From: Marinomonas alcarazii
GTDB taxonomy: Bacteria > Pseudomonadota > Gammaproteobacteria > Pseudomonadales > Marinomonadaceae
Assembly: GCF_003208215.1 (NCBI RefSeq)
Contig: NZ_QKLW01000005.1
Coordinates: forward strand, 124,001 to 188,000
DNA length: 64,000 nucleotides
Direction: 5' to 3'
Shown: positions 35,807 through 45,902 of the stretch, one piece after another
Numbering within the stretch: the first letter of the stretch is position 1
Layout of the letters: every line of letters starts with the position of its first letter
Notes under the pieces: model-generated
Database searches by the model: none
The model's input: the letters and a program-made list of their open reading frames with translations, nothing else
What the model was told of the DNA's origin: nothing
Made by a program: the position numbers and the translations under genes

Positions 35807-37027
35807 TTAGCTACTTTTACCTTCATAAACCCTTTCTTTTACTAAGTTGCCTCCCAACCAATAGCTTAGCTCGCCAGGACTTTCTACGTCCCAACACACA
35901 AAGTCGGCAACTTTTCCAACTTCTAAGCTACCATGAGACGCTTCCATTCCCAATGCTTTTGCAGCGTGAATCGTCGCGCCAGCAAGGGATTCTTCGGGGG
36001 TTAGAGCAAATAAGGTGCAAGCCATGTTCATCATCAGTCGAAGCGATAACGCGGGCGAGGTTCCAGGGTTTGCATCCGTAGCTATCGCCATGGGCACACC
36101 ATATTGGCGCAGCAAGGCGATCGGTGGGCGTTGTGTTTCTTTTAGCGTGAAAAACGCGCCCGGCAATAACACAGCAACCGTGCCCGATTCTGCCATGGCT
36201 TTTACGTCTGATTCTTCAATAAATTCAATATGATCCGCTGACAAAGCCTTGAAAGACGATGCCATAGCAGTGCCGCCTAACGAAGACAATTGCTCCGCAT
36301 GGATTTTCACCGGCAAGCCTAGCGAGTCAGCTGTTTTAAAATAGCGTGCGACCTGTTCCGTGCTAAAGGCAATACCTTCACAGAAGGCATCAACCGCATC
36401 CGCTATGCCAAGCTCGGCAACTTTTGGTAAAACGGTGTCACAAAGATAATCAATGTACGCGTCTTTGTCGTCAAATTCTGGCGGCATAGCGTGGGCAGCC
36501 AAGCAGGTGCGCTTCACCGTCACGGGAAACTGTTTGCCAATATCCGTCGCCGCATTCAGCATTTTCAGCTCTGATTCGAGGGACAGACCATAACCAGATT
36601 TGATTTCAACTGTGGTCACGCCGTCCGCCATTAGACTTTGCAAACGACGCGATGCACTGGCGATTAATTCCGCTTCGCTGGCATCACGAGTTGCCTTAAC
36701 AGAGGAAGCAATGCCACCTCCCTGCTTGGCAATCTCCTGATAACTTACCCCATTCAATCGTTGTTCGAATTCACCTGCTCGATTACCACCAAACACAAGG
36801 TGCGTGTGACAATCGATCAAGCCTGGCGTAATCCAACCGCCCTCTAACTCATGCTCTGTTTGAGCCTCATAGACGGGCAGATCTTGCGCTTCGCCAATCC
36901 AAACGATACGCCCGTCGACAACACCCATCGCTGCGTTTTCAATCACGCTATACAAGCCATCTTTCATGGTAGCGATATGAGCACCGCGCCATAAGCTGTC
37001 TAACTTCATTGGAGTATCGCTTGTCAT
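35807..37027 (-). CDS. hutI: Imidazolonepropionase (HutI)
   Basis: 406 residues of the metal-dependent amidohydrolase fold. [20 protein letters not shown] has the HxH zinc pair; [37 protein letters not shown] and [10 protein letters not shown] complete the metal and substrate site. It opens imidazolone propionate to formiminoglutamate. Sits 14 bases after hutH and 14 before hutG; clearly one operon. Confidence 0.96.
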   Translation of the reverse strand: MTSDTPMKLDSLWRGAHIATMKDGLYSVIENAAMGVVDGRIVWIGEAQDLPVYEAQTEHELEGGWITPGLIDCHTHLVFGGNRAGEFEQRLNGVSYQEIAKQGGGIASSVKATRDASEAELIASASRRLQSLMADGVTTVEIKSGYGLSLESELKMLNAATDIGKQFPVTVKRTCLAAHAMPPEFDDKDAYIDYLCDTVLPKVAELGIADAVDAFCEGIAFSTEQVARYFKTADSLGLPVKIHAEQLSSLGGTAMASSFKALSADHIEFIEESDVKAMAESGTVAVLLPGAFFTLKETQRPPIALLRQYGVPMAIATDANPGTSPALSLRLMMNMACTLFALTPEESLAGATIHAAKALGMEASHGSLEVGKVADFVCWDVESPGELSYWLGGNLVKERVYEGKSS

Positions 37028-37041
37028 AACTTTTCCTTTTC

Positions 37042-38580
37042 TTAAACCGCTAAACTTGGCAACAAACCTTCTGGCATAACGTCGTTATGCACCGCTTCCA
37101 ACAACAGCTCATTGGCTTTTTCGATGTCAGTCGCGAAGTAACGGTCTTTATCATAGAAAGGCACACGAGCACGCAGTGTTGCACGAGCATTTTCTAACCG
37201 TTTGCTAGACTTCAATGGCGCACGGAAATCCAAACCTTGTACGGCAGATAGAATCTCTACAGCCAAGATACCGCGAGTATTTTCCGCCATGTCTTTCAAA
37301 CGGCGTGCCGCAAAAGTCGCCATAGAAACGTGATCTTCTTGGTTCGCTGATGTTGGTAAGCTATCAACAGACGCAGGGTGTGCGTAGGTTTTATTCTCGC
37401 TCGCCAAGGCCGCTGCCGTTACTTGCGCAATCATGAAACCAGAGTTCACACCACCATTGTCTACTAGAAATGGAGGCAGTTTGCTCAAGTTACTGTCGAT
37501 CAATAACGCCATACGACGCTCAGACAAACTACCAATTTCGGCAATCGCCAAGGCAAGGTTATCGGCCGCCATAGCAACCGGTTCTGCGTGGAAGTTACCA
37601 CCAGAAATGATGTCGCCTTCTTCTGCAAACACCAATGGGTTGTCCGATACGGAATTGGCCTCGACACACAGTACTTTTGCTGTGCTACGAATTTGTTCAA
37701 GGCATGCGCCCATCACTTGCGGCTGACAACGCAGAGAGTACGGGTCTTGGACTTTCTCACAACCTTGGTGAGAATCGCCTAGCTCTGATGTTTCCCCCAA
37801 TAGATGACGATACGCTGCTGCAGCATCTATCTGTGTTTGATGACCACGTACTTCATGAATTCGCGCATCAAATGGGCTACGGCTACCAAGCGCCGCTTCC
37901 ACAGACAAAGAGCCACACACAACAGCAGAAGCGAACAAATCTTCCGCTTCAAATAAACCTTCTAAGGCAAACGCAGTTGATGCTTGCGTACCGTTTAGCA
38001 ACGCCAAACCTTCTTTAGGCGCTAAAGCAATTGGCTCAAGCCCTGCGATAGACAAAGCCGCTTGGCCAGAGATTACTTCGCCACGATAGCGAGCTTTGCC
38101 TTCTCCCAATAGAATCGTACTCATATGCGCCAACGGTGCTAAATCGCCCGATGCGCCTACCGATCCTTTCTTCGGAATGCATGGATACACTTCTTTATTA
38201 ATCAAAGTCAGCAAAGCTTGAATCACTTCCAGACGAATGCCCGAGAAACCACGAGCCAAGCTGTTTACCTTCAGCGCCATGATCAATTTAACGGTTTTGT
38301 CTTCCATTAATTCGCCAATGCCCGCCGCATGAGACAACACAATGCTGCGTTGTAACTCGTCTAAATCTTCTGGCGCGATACGTGTATTCGCCAACAACCC
38401 AAAACCAGTGTTAATACCGTATACCGTGCGGTTTTGTGCAATCACATCGTTAACCACTTGTGTGCTGGCGTGAATCGCAGGGAAAGCGCTTTCGTCTAGG
38501 GCCAATTTAACGTGACGACGGCTGATTTGACGCAATTCATTCAGCGTCAATTGGCCTGGTTTTATGGTTAATTCAAACAT
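37042..38580 (-). CDS. hutH: Histidine ammonia-lyase (HutH)
   Basis: 512 residues, the usual length. [20 protein letters not shown] contains the Ala-Ser-Gly that cyclises to the MIO cofactor. [34 protein letters not shown] and [15 protein letters not shown] are also diagnostic. It deaminates L-histidine to urocanate. It lies 253 bases after hutU; the gap contains a REP-like pair, so the stoichiometry of HutU to HutHIG may be adjusted there. Confidence 0.97.
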   Translation of the reverse strand: MFELTIKPGQLTLNELRQISRRHVKLALDESAFPAIHASTQVVNDVIAQNRTVYGINTGFGLLANTRIAPEDLDELQRSIVLSHAAGIGELMEDKTVKLIMALKVNSLARGFSGIRLEVIQALLTLINKEVYPCIPKKGSVGASGDLAPLAHMSTILLGEGKARYRGEVISGQAALSIAGLEPIALAPKEGLALLNGTQASTAFALEGLFEAEDLFASAVVCGSLSVEAALGSRSPFDARIHEVRGHQTQIDAAAAYRHLLGETSELGDSHQGCEKVQDPYSLRCQPQVMGACLEQIRSTAKVLCVEANSVSDNPLVFAEEGDIISGGNFHAEPVAMAADNLALAIAEIGSLSERRMALLIDSNLSKLPPFLVDNGGVNSGFMIAQVTAAALASENKTYAHPASVDSLPTSANQEDHVSMATFAARRLKDMAENTRGILAVEILSAVQGLDFRAPLKSSKRLENARATLRARVPFYDKDRYFATDIEKANELLLEAVHNDVMPEGLLPSLAV

Positions 38581-38712
38581 GGTGTTCTCCAGTTTCTAAG
38601 CGATGTTCTGCAATATTATTTTAAGTTTTTAGTTATTGATTTAATGAACCACATCGCCCTACGGGGCGAGGTATCGGTGTTTCATAGGACTAACACTAAG
38701 TTATGTACATAC

Positions 38713-38807
38713 GTCATTCCCGCGAAGGCGGGAATCAATTACTTATGGTCATCGAAAATAACCCTATTTATACAACACCACTGGTTTCCCGCCTTCGCGG
38801 GAATGAC
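38713..38807. repeat. REP-like inverted pair between hutU and hutH
   Basis: GTCATTCCCGCGAAGGCGGG with AA (38713-38734) and its perfect complement (38786-38807) flank 51 bases. Each arm is itself a hairpin (TTCCCGC-GAAG-GCGGGAA). This palindrome is a widespread proteobacterial dispersed repeat, probably a BIME or small MITE. On the transcript each arm would form a stable hairpin. Confidence 0.85.
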
Positions 38808-38833
38808 AATCGTGGCTATGGTTATGAAACGCC

Positions 38834-40525
38834 TTATTTTTTACCAGTAATCATTGGCAAGTTAAGCCCCTGCTCTTTCGCGCAATCGATGGCAATATCA
38901 TAACCTGCATCCGCATGACGCATCACACCGGTCGCTGGATCGTTATGCAACACGCGAGCAATACGCTCAGCCGCATCGTCACTGCCATCACACACAATCA
39001 CCATGCCTGAATGCTGAGAGAAGCCCATCCCCACACCGCCGCCGTGGTGCAAAGAGACCCAAGTCGCGCCAGAAGCTGTGTTTAACAACGCGTTCAATAG
39101 TGGCCAATCCGATACCGCATCAGAGCCATCTTGCATGCCTTCTGTTTCACGGTTTGGGCTGGAGACAGAACCAGAGTCCAAATGGTCACGGCCGATAACA
39201 ATCGGGGCAGACAACTCACCGCTACGAACCATTTCATTAAAGGCTAGGCCAAGTTTCGCACGTTGACCAAGACCCACCCAACAAATTCGTGCTGGCAAAC
39301 CTTGGAACTGAATACGTTCACGGGCCATGTCTAACCAGTGATGTAGATGCTCATCATCAGGAATCAATTCTTTTACTTTGGCATCGGTTTTGTAAATATC
39401 TTCTGGATCACCAGACAAAGCGGCCCAACGGAAAGGCCCAATACCACGACAGAACAAAGGACGAATGTAAGCAGGGACAAAGCCTGGGAAATCAAACGCA
39501 TTTTCTACGCCTTCTTCCATCGCCATTTGACGAATGTTGTTACCATAATCAAAGGTTGGAATGCCCATTTTTTGGAAGTCCAACATGGCTTGAACGTGTT
39601 TCGCCATGGACTGTTTCGCGGCTTTTACAATGGCCTGAGGTTCTGTCTGAGATTTTGCTCGGTATTCTTCCCAACTCATGCCTAATGGCAAGTAGCCGTT
39701 TAATGGATCGTGGGCCGAGGTTTGGTCTGTCACCATGTCTGGGCGAATACCACGTTTTACCATTTCTGGTAGAATTTCGGCCGCGTTACCGCAAAGCGCG
39801 ATAGACACAGCCTTGCCTTCTGCGGTGTATTTTTTGATACGTGCCATAGCGTCGTCTAGGTCTGTCGCTTGCTCGTCAACATAGCGAGTACGAAGGCGGA
39901 AATCAATGCGGCTTTGCTGACATTCGATGTTCAATGAACACGCACCAGCCAAGGTTGCCGCTAAAGGCTGAGCGCCGCCCATGCCACCAAGACCCGCTGT
40001 TAATACCCAACGACCCGCTAACTTGCCATCGTAATGCTGACGACCGGCTTCAACGAAAGTTTCGTAAGTACCTTGCACAATGCCTTGGCTACCAATGTAA
40101 ATCCAAGAGCCCGCTGTCATTTGGCCGTACATTGCCAAACCTTTCGCGTCCAACTCATTAAAGTGTTCCCAGTTGGCCCAATGTGGCACTAGGTTTGAGT
40201 TCGCTATCAGTACTCGTGGTGCGTTGCTGTGGGTTTTGAATACGCCTACTGGCTTACCCGATTGCACCAACAAGGTTTCGTCTTCTTCTAGCTCTTTTAG
40301 GGATTCAACGATTTTGTCATAACACTCCCAATCACGCGCTGCACGACCGATACCGCCGTAAACCACCAATTCTTCTGGGTTTTCAGCCACATCAGGATCT
40401 AGGTTGTTCATCAACATACGCATTGGCGCTTCTGTAAGCCAAGATTTGGCGGTTAATGTCGTTCCTGTTGCGGCTTTCACGACACCAGCGCGGTAACGTT
40501 TTTGAGCGAGTGTTTGTTTAGTCAT
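38834..40525 (-). CDS. hutU: Urocanate hydratase (HutU)
   Basis: 563 residues from the ATG at 40525, preceded by AGGTGA; a TTG five codons earlier is unlikely. [59 protein letters not shown] (NAD binding) and [14 protein letters not shown] (active-site Cys) are diagnostic. [20 protein letters not shown] is near the C-terminus. It converts urocanate to imidazolonepropionate with tightly bound NAD+. It is first in hutUHIG and divergent from hutF. Confidence 0.97.
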   Translation of the reverse strand: MTKQTLAQKRYRAGVVKAATGTTLTAKSWLTEAPMRMLMNNLDPDVAENPEELVVYGGIGRAARDWECYDKIVESLKELEEDETLLVQSGKPVGVFKTHSNAPRVLIANSNLVPHWANWEHFNELDAKGLAMYGQMTAGSWIYIGSQGIVQGTYETFVEAGRQHYDGKLAGRWVLTAGLGGMGGAQPLAATLAGACSLNIECQQSRIDFRLRTRYVDEQATDLDDAMARIKKYTAEGKAVSIALCGNAAEILPEMVKRGIRPDMVTDQTSAHDPLNGYLPLGMSWEEYRAKSQTEPQAIVKAAKQSMAKHVQAMLDFQKMGIPTFDYGNNIRQMAMEEGVENAFDFPGFVPAYIRPLFCRGIGPFRWAALSGDPEDIYKTDAKVKELIPDDEHLHHWLDMARERIQFQGLPARICWVGLGQRAKLGLAFNEMVRSGELSAPIVIGRDHLDSGSVSSPNRETEGMQDGSDAVSDWPLLNALLNTASGATWVSLHHGGGVGMGFSQHSGMVIVCDGSDDAAERIARVLHNDPATGVMRHADAGYDIAIDCAKEQGLNLPMITGKK

Positions 40526-40583
40526 TTTTTCACCTATCAAAGAATGTCTTTTTTATTCTGCTTAAAGGAAGATTTAACGAACA

Positions 40584-40593
40584 TGTATATACA
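40584..40593. promoter_or_regulatory. HutC-type operator near hutU
   Basis: TGTATATACA, a perfect palindrome within ACATGTATATACAATT, 58 bases upstream of hutU. The same palindrome recurs near hutF and, with one change, upstream of hutC. GntR/HutC regulators of Pseudomonas bind TGTATA..TACA dyads. Confidence 0.7.
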
Positions 40594-40767
40594 ATTAACA
40601 TTAAGATAAAATCTAATTTTTATAGATGCAAGCCATTTTTTAAAATAGATCGAGTAAAAATCCACATAAATGGGCAAAGCATCACTCATGAAATGAAAAA
40701 AACCTTAAGAAACAACCACAAAATACACAGTAGAATTACAAGCTCATAAACTGCTAAAAAACACACT

Positions 40768-40777
40768 TGTATATACA
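40768..40777. promoter_or_regulatory. HutC-type operator near hutF
   Basis: TGTATATACA within CTTGTATATACATT, 50 bases before the hutF start. Identical core to the site near hutU, so both arms of the locus can be repressed together. Confidence 0.7.
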
Positions 40778-40827
40778 TTATATTTTCTATTACACTCGAA
40801 TCATCGATATTCATTAGGAAATGACTT

Positions 40828-42228
40828 GTGACGAGCCAACAATCAACTCATTGCGATAGCATTCAATACTTTTTTGCACAACGCGCTTTGCTTTCATCTG
40901 GTTGGGCAAAAGAGGTACTTTTCTCTGTAAAAGATGGCCAGTTTCACTCTTTTAAAACAGACTGTGCACCGACGGCTGAGTGTCACGTTTTATCTGGTCC
41001 CGTTTTACCAACCATTGCCAACGTTCACTCTCACGCATTCCAGCGAGTCATGGCAGGCGCAGCAGAAGTCAGTTTGAACCCAAACGATAGTTTTTGGAGT
41101 TGGCGCGATTTAATGTACAAAATCGTACAAAAACTCACGCCAGAAGATGCGTACATTATCGCCAAACAACTTTACATAGACATGCTGAAGGCCGGTTACA
41201 CACAGGTCGGGGAATTTCACTATTTGCATCACGATGCTGGCGGCAAACATTATGGCCAGATCGGAGAAATGGCGAATCAGATCATTTCTGCTGCGAACGA
41301 ATCAGGAATGGGTTTAACACTGTTGCCTGTGCTGTATTCTCACTCGGGCTTTGGTGGACAAGCACCGAACGCCGGACAAGCGCGCTTCATCAACAGCACA
41401 GATTCTTATTTGGCGTTACATCAATCCTGCGATAAAACACTCGCCAATCATCCTATTCATAAATTGGGTATTTGCTTTCACTCGCTGCGCGCAGTGACCA
41501 AACCGCAAATAGAAAGGGTATTACAATCTCTTGCCAAAGATTGTCCGGTTCACATTCATATTGCTGAGCAACAAAAAGAAGTGCAAGACAGTCTAGCCTT
41601 TAGCGGACAACGTCCAGTGGAATGGCTGCATAATGAAATCGGTTTAGATGCGAGTTGGTGCTTGGTTCACGCTACCCACCTAACTGATGCCGAACGCCAA
41701 ACCATTGCGAGGAGCCAAGCGGTAGCAGGACTTTGTCCTACTACCGAAGCGAATTTAGGCGATGGTATTTTCCCAGGCGTCGCCTTCGAGCAAGAAAACG
41801 GCCGCTGGGGCATCGGCTCGGACAGTCACGTGAGTTTATCGATTGTCGAAGAGTTACGGACGTATGAATACGGACAACGTCTACGGGATCAGCAGCGCAA
41901 CCGCTTGTATCGTCTCGACCAAACCAGCGTTGGCGACAATCTTTATCAGCAGGCTTTGCTGGGCGGCAACCAAGCCTGCAACGTGTCATTAGGATTAACC
42001 AAAGGCAACCGAGCGGACTTTATGGTGCTGGATGAGTCTCATCCTTTTATCGCCGCAAGCGAAGCAAAAGATCTACTCAACCGCTGGTTATTCGCCACCA
42101 ATGAAAACCTAGTGAAAGACGTTTTTGTCGCTGGCAATCACACCATCCAAAACTTCCACCACCAGCAAGAAGAAAGCAGCCGGCTAGCCTTTACTCAAGT
42201 CATTAAAAAGGCCATGTACCATGCCTAA
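40828..42228 (+). CDS. hutF: Formimidoylglutamate deiminase (HutF)
   Basis: 466 residues from GTG 40828 with AGGA 8 bases upstream; an ATG at 40821 is out of frame. VLPTIANVHSHAFQRVMAGA carries the HxH metal pair; VGEFHYLHH, VHIHIAEQQKE and GIGSDSHVSLSIVEELR are the other metal and substrate sites. It deiminates formiminoglutamate to N-formylglutamate, the step that distinguishes the five-step route from the HutG-formiminoglutamase route. It is followed by hutD with an 8-base overlap. Confidence 0.96.
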   Translation: MTSQQSTHCDSIQYFFAQRALLSSGWAKEVLFSVKDGQFHSFKTDCAPTAECHVLSGPVLPTIANVHSHAFQRVMAGAAEVSLNPNDSFWSWRDLMYKIVQKLTPEDAYIIAKQLYIDMLKAGYTQVGEFHYLHHDAGGKHYGQIGEMANQIISAANESGMGLTLLPVLYSHSGFGGQAPNAGQARFINSTDSYLALHQSCDKTLANHPIHKLGICFHSLRAVTKPQIERVLQSLAKDCPVHIHIAEQQKEVQDSLAFSGQRPVEWLHNEIGLDASWCLVHATHLTDAERQTIARSQAVAGLCPTTEANLGDGIFPGVAFEQENGRWGIGSDSHVSLSIVEELRTYEYGQRLRDQQRNRLYRLDQTSVGDNLYQQALLGGNQACNVSLGLTKGNRADFMVLDESHPFIAASEAKDLLNRWLFATNENLVKDVFVAGNHTIQNFHHQQEESSRLAFTQVIKKAMYHA

Positions 42229-42802
42229 TCTCACCATTATCGAACAATCACAATACCAGCGAATGCCATGGAAAAATGGCCTTGGGGAAACCTTAGAAAT
42301 TCAACGCCATGAAGATGAAATAGGCCTTCGTTTTCGTATCAGCCAAGCCTCTGTCGTGGAAGATGGCGTATTTTCTGATTTCAGCGGACTGCATCGCACT
42401 TTGGTCTTGCTGTCTGGCGAAGGCATGAACCTGGAACACAAAAGTGGTAGCAAGCGCCAACTTAATACTCTCAACAAGCCATTGGACATGGCGCGCTTTT
42501 CCGGCGGGGATGAAACTCGTGCCACACTGAAAAACGGCAAGATTGAAGACCTGAACATCATGGTGAGAGACACTGACACGCAAGCCATAGTTCAAGCATG
42601 CACTGCGCCCCATTCTCTCTCATTTACAAATGACGACACCTTGTTCAGTGGTTTTTACGCCATTGAAGACAGTGTATTGGCAACAGAGAAGACAGACGCC
42701 TTGCAGGTCAAAGCACACAGTATGGTGATTGGTACAGAAAGTAGAAACGCCACATTAAAAAATGGCCGTGGCGTGTTTATCAAAATTGACAAGTTGAATT
42801 AG
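42221..42802 (+). CDS. hutD: HutD family protein
   Basis: 193 residues, bicupin fold. MPWKNGLGETLEIQRH, LRFRISQASVVEDGVFSDFS, DRTLVLLSG-like HRTLVLLSGEGMNL and FSGGDETRATL are the HutD signatures. HutD is proposed in Pseudomonas to bind formylglutamate or urocanate and limit hut activity; its exact job is unsettled. It overlaps the end of hutF by 8 bases, so translation is coupled, and its stop overlaps that of hutC by 4 bases in convergent orientation. Confidence 0.9.
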   Translation: MPNLTIIEQSQYQRMPWKNGLGETLEIQRHEDEIGLRFRISQASVVEDGVFSDFSGLHRTLVLLSGEGMNLEHKSGSKRQLNTLNKPLDMARFSGGDETRATLKNGKIEDLNIMVRDTDTQAIVQACTAPHSLSFTNDDTLFSGFYAIEDSVLATEKTDALQVKAHSMVIGTESRNATLKNGRGVFIKIDKLN

Positions 42803-43554
42803 CGGCCAAAATGACCAAATAATTGAAAACGAGAACCAGGATGCAATAAACGCGCGGCGGTGACAATGTCATCGCCCGCCCAAGTGCGGCGTTTTATTTG
42901 TAGACAAGGTTCTGAGGCTTGAATTTGTAAGCGCTCGCATTCAACCGCATTTGGTAAAATGGCTTCTACCAAGTGCTCACCTTCTGTCATTGGTGCCACG
43001 CTCATTAAATATTCATAAGGCGTGTGTTTGGCAAAATCTTGTTTATCGTAATCAGGTGCCAATGTGGCATTCACAATGCGCTCTTCTATTTGAATCGGCA
43101 AATCATTTTCAAAGTGCAACACAACAGAACGGAAAATCCCATGATTGGTACGAACTCCCAATGTCATGGCCTCTTCCATGCTCGCTTTAGTCGACTCTAA
43201 AACAAGTAGCTCTGAACGATGCTTATGGCCTCGTGCCGCCACTTCTTCCGCAATGTTATGCACTTCAAATAAGGCGGAATGGGCTTTTTTCTCCGCAACA
43301 AAAGTTCCCAAGCCTTGATGACGAACCAGAAAACCTTCTGCGGTTAATTCACGCAATGCTCGATTCACCGTCATGCGGCTCACGCCCAATGCCTTTACCA
43401 CTTCCGATTCAGATGGAATACGTTGGTTTGTCTGCCATTCACCCGATGAGATTTTCAGCGAAATGGCCTGCTTAAGCTTGGCATATATAGGCAAAGGCGC
43501 ATCAGGTAAATCATCAAATAGATTCGCTAAATTGTGAATTGTTACGTCAGACAC
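42799..43554 (-). CDS. hutC: Histidine utilisation repressor HutC (GntR family)
   Basis: 251 residues. The GntR winged helix (about 22-92) has PIYAKLKQAISLKISSGEWQ and RIPSESEVVKALGVSRMTVN. The UTRA effector domain (about 95-245) shows RSVVLHFENDLPIQIEERIV and AILPNAVECERLQI, as in HutC. It represses hut genes until urocanate binds. It converges on hutD. A palindrome similar to those near hutU and hutF lies upstream of its start, pointing to autoregulation. Confidence 0.95.
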   Translation of the reverse strand: MSDVTIHNLANLFDDLPDAPLPIYAKLKQAISLKISSGEWQTNQRIPSESEVVKALGVSRMTVNRALRELTAEGFLVRHQGLGTFVAEKKAHSALFEVHNIAEEVAARGHKHRSELLVLESTKASMEEAMTLGVRTNHGIFRSVVLHFENDLPIQIEERIVNATLAPDYDKQDFAKHTPYEYLMSVAPMTEGEHLVEAILPNAVECERLQIQASEPCLQIKRRTWAGDDIVTAARLLHPGSRFQLFGHFGR

Positions 43555-43624
43555 TCAAGATTCCAAATAGTCAGAAGATTAAAAAATGATTATATAGCGA
43601 GTCGATTATAACAAACAATCAACT

Positions 43625-43634
43625 TGTCTATACA
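43625..43634. promoter_or_regulatory. HutC-type operator upstream of hutC
   Basis: TGTCTATACA within CTTGTCTATACATC differs by one base from the TGTATATACA cores near hutU and hutF. It is 71 bases upstream of hutC. Likely autoregulatory site. Confidence 0.6.
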
Positions 43635-43651
43635 TCTTAAAATATGGGCTA

Positions 43652-44311
43652 TTAAATGGGCATCATCCAAAGTGCCGCTAACCAAGAAAGCCCCATTAAT
43701 AATGAGAAAATAACACCCCAACGAGGCGTTTTTACTTCAACCGATGCCATCGTTTGATGCTTTTTACGACCGTGCACCATAGCATCAATAAGGCGCTCTT
43801 TAAGACATAATTCATGATAAAGCACTGCCAGAACATGTATGGCGACTAAGCCAAGCAAGACGTTAGGCAAGAAATGATGGATAGAGGCCAACTGGCTCGC
43901 CAACTCCTCTGAAACCAAAGAATAAAACGGCCCAAACCAAAAGATTTCATCACTCGTAAATAACCCTGTTCCCCACTGAATGGAAAGGGCTAGAAACAAC
44001 ACTACCACCATTAAAGCGCCAACAGGGTTATGACCTAAATACTTTTTAGGTCGACCAGACAACATAGACTTAGCGAAACGAAAAACCGCTTTTGGGCCTT
44101 TCACAAACTGACTAAAACGCGCGTAATAAGAACCATAAAAACCATAAAGCACACGAGCAATAATCACCGCAGACAAACCATAGCCCATATAAAAATGGTA
44201 CTGGACATAATCGCTTTCTGATTTCCCTGTGACAATGAGTCCAGTAAACAAAAGCACTATCAGCCAATGGCTAATTCGCACAGGCCAATCCCATACTAAT
44301 GTCGACTTCAT
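43652..44311 (-). CDS. Cytochrome b561-type membrane protein
   Basis: 219 residues, four main membrane helices. WDWPVRISHWLIVLLFTGLI holds the first heme-ligand His; YHFYMGYGLSAVIIARVLYG the second; SIHHFLPNVLLGLVAIHVLA the pair in the fourth helix. This matches the bacterial b-type cytochrome family (b561/hydrogenase cytochrome b). It probably passes electrons between quinol and a soluble partner such as a small cytochrome, which is not encoded next to it. Ordinary monocistronic gene following hutC. Confidence 0.85.
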   Translation of the reverse strand: MKSTLVWDWPVRISHWLIVLLFTGLIVTGKSESDYVQYHFYMGYGLSAVIIARVLYGFYGSYYARFSQFVKGPKAVFRFAKSMLSGRPKKYLGHNPVGALMVVVLFLALSIQWGTGLFTSDEIFWFGPFYSLVSEELASQLASIHHFLPNVLLGLVAIHVLAVLYHELCLKERLIDAMVHGRKKHQTMASVEVKTPRWGVIFSLLMGLSWLAALWMMPI

Positions 44312-44491
44312 CTTAACGATCTCCTTATAGCCTCTTAGGTATCACAAAACTTGTTCAAAAAACGCTCTCTTGCAAAATAGTGACATTAAACACTATGCTG
44401 TAAAAAGCAAGATTCTGATTGCCTAATGATAAAAATTAGCTGATAAACGCTAAATCGAATGCTGCATACGCACATGAAAAGTGAGGCAAAT

Positions 44492-45523
44492 ATGGTTGTC
44501 ATGTTACTACTGGTTACGTTTTTAAGTGCTCTAATATTTGCGTATCTTATTTTCTTAAAAGGTCGGTTTTTTAGCCGTCAAAATGCGGTTATTGACGCCC
44601 CTATCGATATTATTTCAGAAGACCTAAGCGACTTAACCAACTGGCAAAGCTGGTTGCCTTGGCTGCTTTATGAGCCGAAAGCCCACATTGATTATGAATA
44701 CTTAAATTCGGGTATTCACTCCATATCGCCTTCTTGTTTAGCATGGCAAGGGACGTTGATTAAAGATGGGTATATCACTTTAGAACCGTCACGTTCTGGG
44801 GCTCATTACTTTCATACATTATTAGAAGCGCCCGCTTTTTACCCATGCGACGTGCATTTCAATATTGATCTAACCAAACAAAAAGATCGCACTTTAGTGA
44901 CCATCCAAATCGCCGGAAACTTGCCATTCTTTCAACGCTGGAAACAACGTGCTTTTAATATCCGAGCGGATAAAGACGCGGAATTGGCACTATTAAAAGT
45001 CCTGTCATATCTGAGCAAATACAACACGACATCAGACCATGAATACAACGCCCCTACATTCGAATGGTTGGCGCAAACCAAGTTAGATCATATCGATGCC
45101 GTCACCCGCCCTTTCGTTGTAAACAATCAGCCAATGTCTCAAAAAATGGACCAAGGATTTCATGATTTAATGACCGAACTGGGCCCAGAAAACCCACCAG
45201 CGGGCCCCAGCTTCGCTCTTTATAAGAAAGCAGACATTATCCATCATTATTTTTCGGGCAAGCTTGGCATCCCTATACAGAATTTAGCGCCCTGTGAACT
45301 CACTCCCGAGCGAATCATTTTACGCGGCAACTATTTGCACCTACGCTACACAGGGTGTTATCAGAACTTGTCCCTAGCTTGGCACGTGCTCTATACCTTT
45401 ATGCGCTTAAACAACATACGTGTGAATCGCCGACGCTATGGTGTGGAATTTTTCGAAGTCGGGCCATTACAAACGCATATCACCAAAGATTACGTAACCT
45501 GCGTGTATTTGCCGATCAAATAA
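44492..45523 (+). CDS. Membrane-anchored SRPBCC plus GyrI-like ligand-binding protein
   Basis: 343 residues from ATG 44492, preceded by GTGAGG; ATGs at 44459 and 44474 are also in frame. One N-terminal membrane helix (about 2-22) is followed by a SRPBCC-like lipid or ligand pocket (about 35-180; DLSDLTNWQSWLPWLL, a polyketide-cyclase-type start), then a GyrI-like effector-binding domain (about 190-343; ending GVEFFEVGPLQTHITKDYVT). This two-domain layout is widespread but uncharacterised. Role unknown, perhaps small-molecule binding at the inner membrane. The downstream small membrane gene may be co-transcribed. Confidence 0.7.
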   Translation: MVVMLLLVTFLSALIFAYLIFLKGRFFSRQNAVIDAPIDIISEDLSDLTNWQSWLPWLLYEPKAHIDYEYLNSGIHSISPSCLAWQGTLIKDGYITLEPSRSGAHYFHTLLEAPAFYPCDVHFNIDLTKQKDRTLVTIQIAGNLPFFQRWKQRAFNIRADKDAELALLKVLSYLSKYNTTSDHEYNAPTFEWLAQTKLDHIDAVTRPFVVNNQPMSQKMDQGFHDLMTELGPENPPAGPSFALYKKADIIHHYFSGKLGIPIQNLAPCELTPERIILRGNYLHLRYTGCYQNLSLAWHVLYTFMRLNNIRVNRRRYGVEFFEVGPLQTHITKDYVTCVYLPIK

Positions 45524-45589
45524 TTGGCTTAATAGACATTTTATGGGACAGTCTTTATTTTCTCCTTTGGACCATAAGGAAACACAACC

Positions 45590-45778
45590 GTGACAAAACT
45601 TTATCCATTGATCGATAGCCTGGTACGCATCCTTCTAACCATCGTATTTTTCTATATTTTTAAGCTTTTCTGGCATACAGAAAACGACTTATTGTTGGCC
45701 TTCATTTCCGTACTTTGTGGGTTCGTGACTTTTCGTATTTTAATGTTTGCGTTCAATAAAGTGACAACAAAAAAGTAA
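45590..45778 (+). CDS. Small two-helix membrane protein
   Basis: 62 residues from GTG 45590, which has AAGGAAAC 8 bases upstream. Two hydrophobic helices (about 10-27 and 35-54), LVRILLTIVFFYIFKLFW and LLLAFISVLCGFVTFRILMF, and a basic C-terminus (NKVTTKK). It follows the SRPBCC/GyrI-like gene by 66 bases in the same direction. No recognised family. The ribosome site and clear membrane pattern support a real small protein. Confidence 0.6.
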   Translation: MTKLYPLIDSLVRILLTIVFFYIFKLFWHTENDLLLAFISVLCGFVTFRILMFAFNKVTTKK

Positions 45779-45902
45779 TGTCAAAACACGCCATTTTTAG
45801 CGTATCCTAACGAACATCATTCCCCCTGAATACGACATAACGCAGGCTAAAAGGACACAAGCCTGCGTTCGATCTAACACTACTGATATACATGAGTTTT
45901 CT

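Noticed and set aside
37635..38018. Long opposite-strand frame inside hutH
   Set aside because: Shadow of a strongly conserved gene; no ribosome site and no similarity to known proteins.
39289..39804. 171-codon frame antisense to hutU
   Set aside because: The sense gene hutU is unambiguous, and the antisense frame is a by-product of its codon bias.
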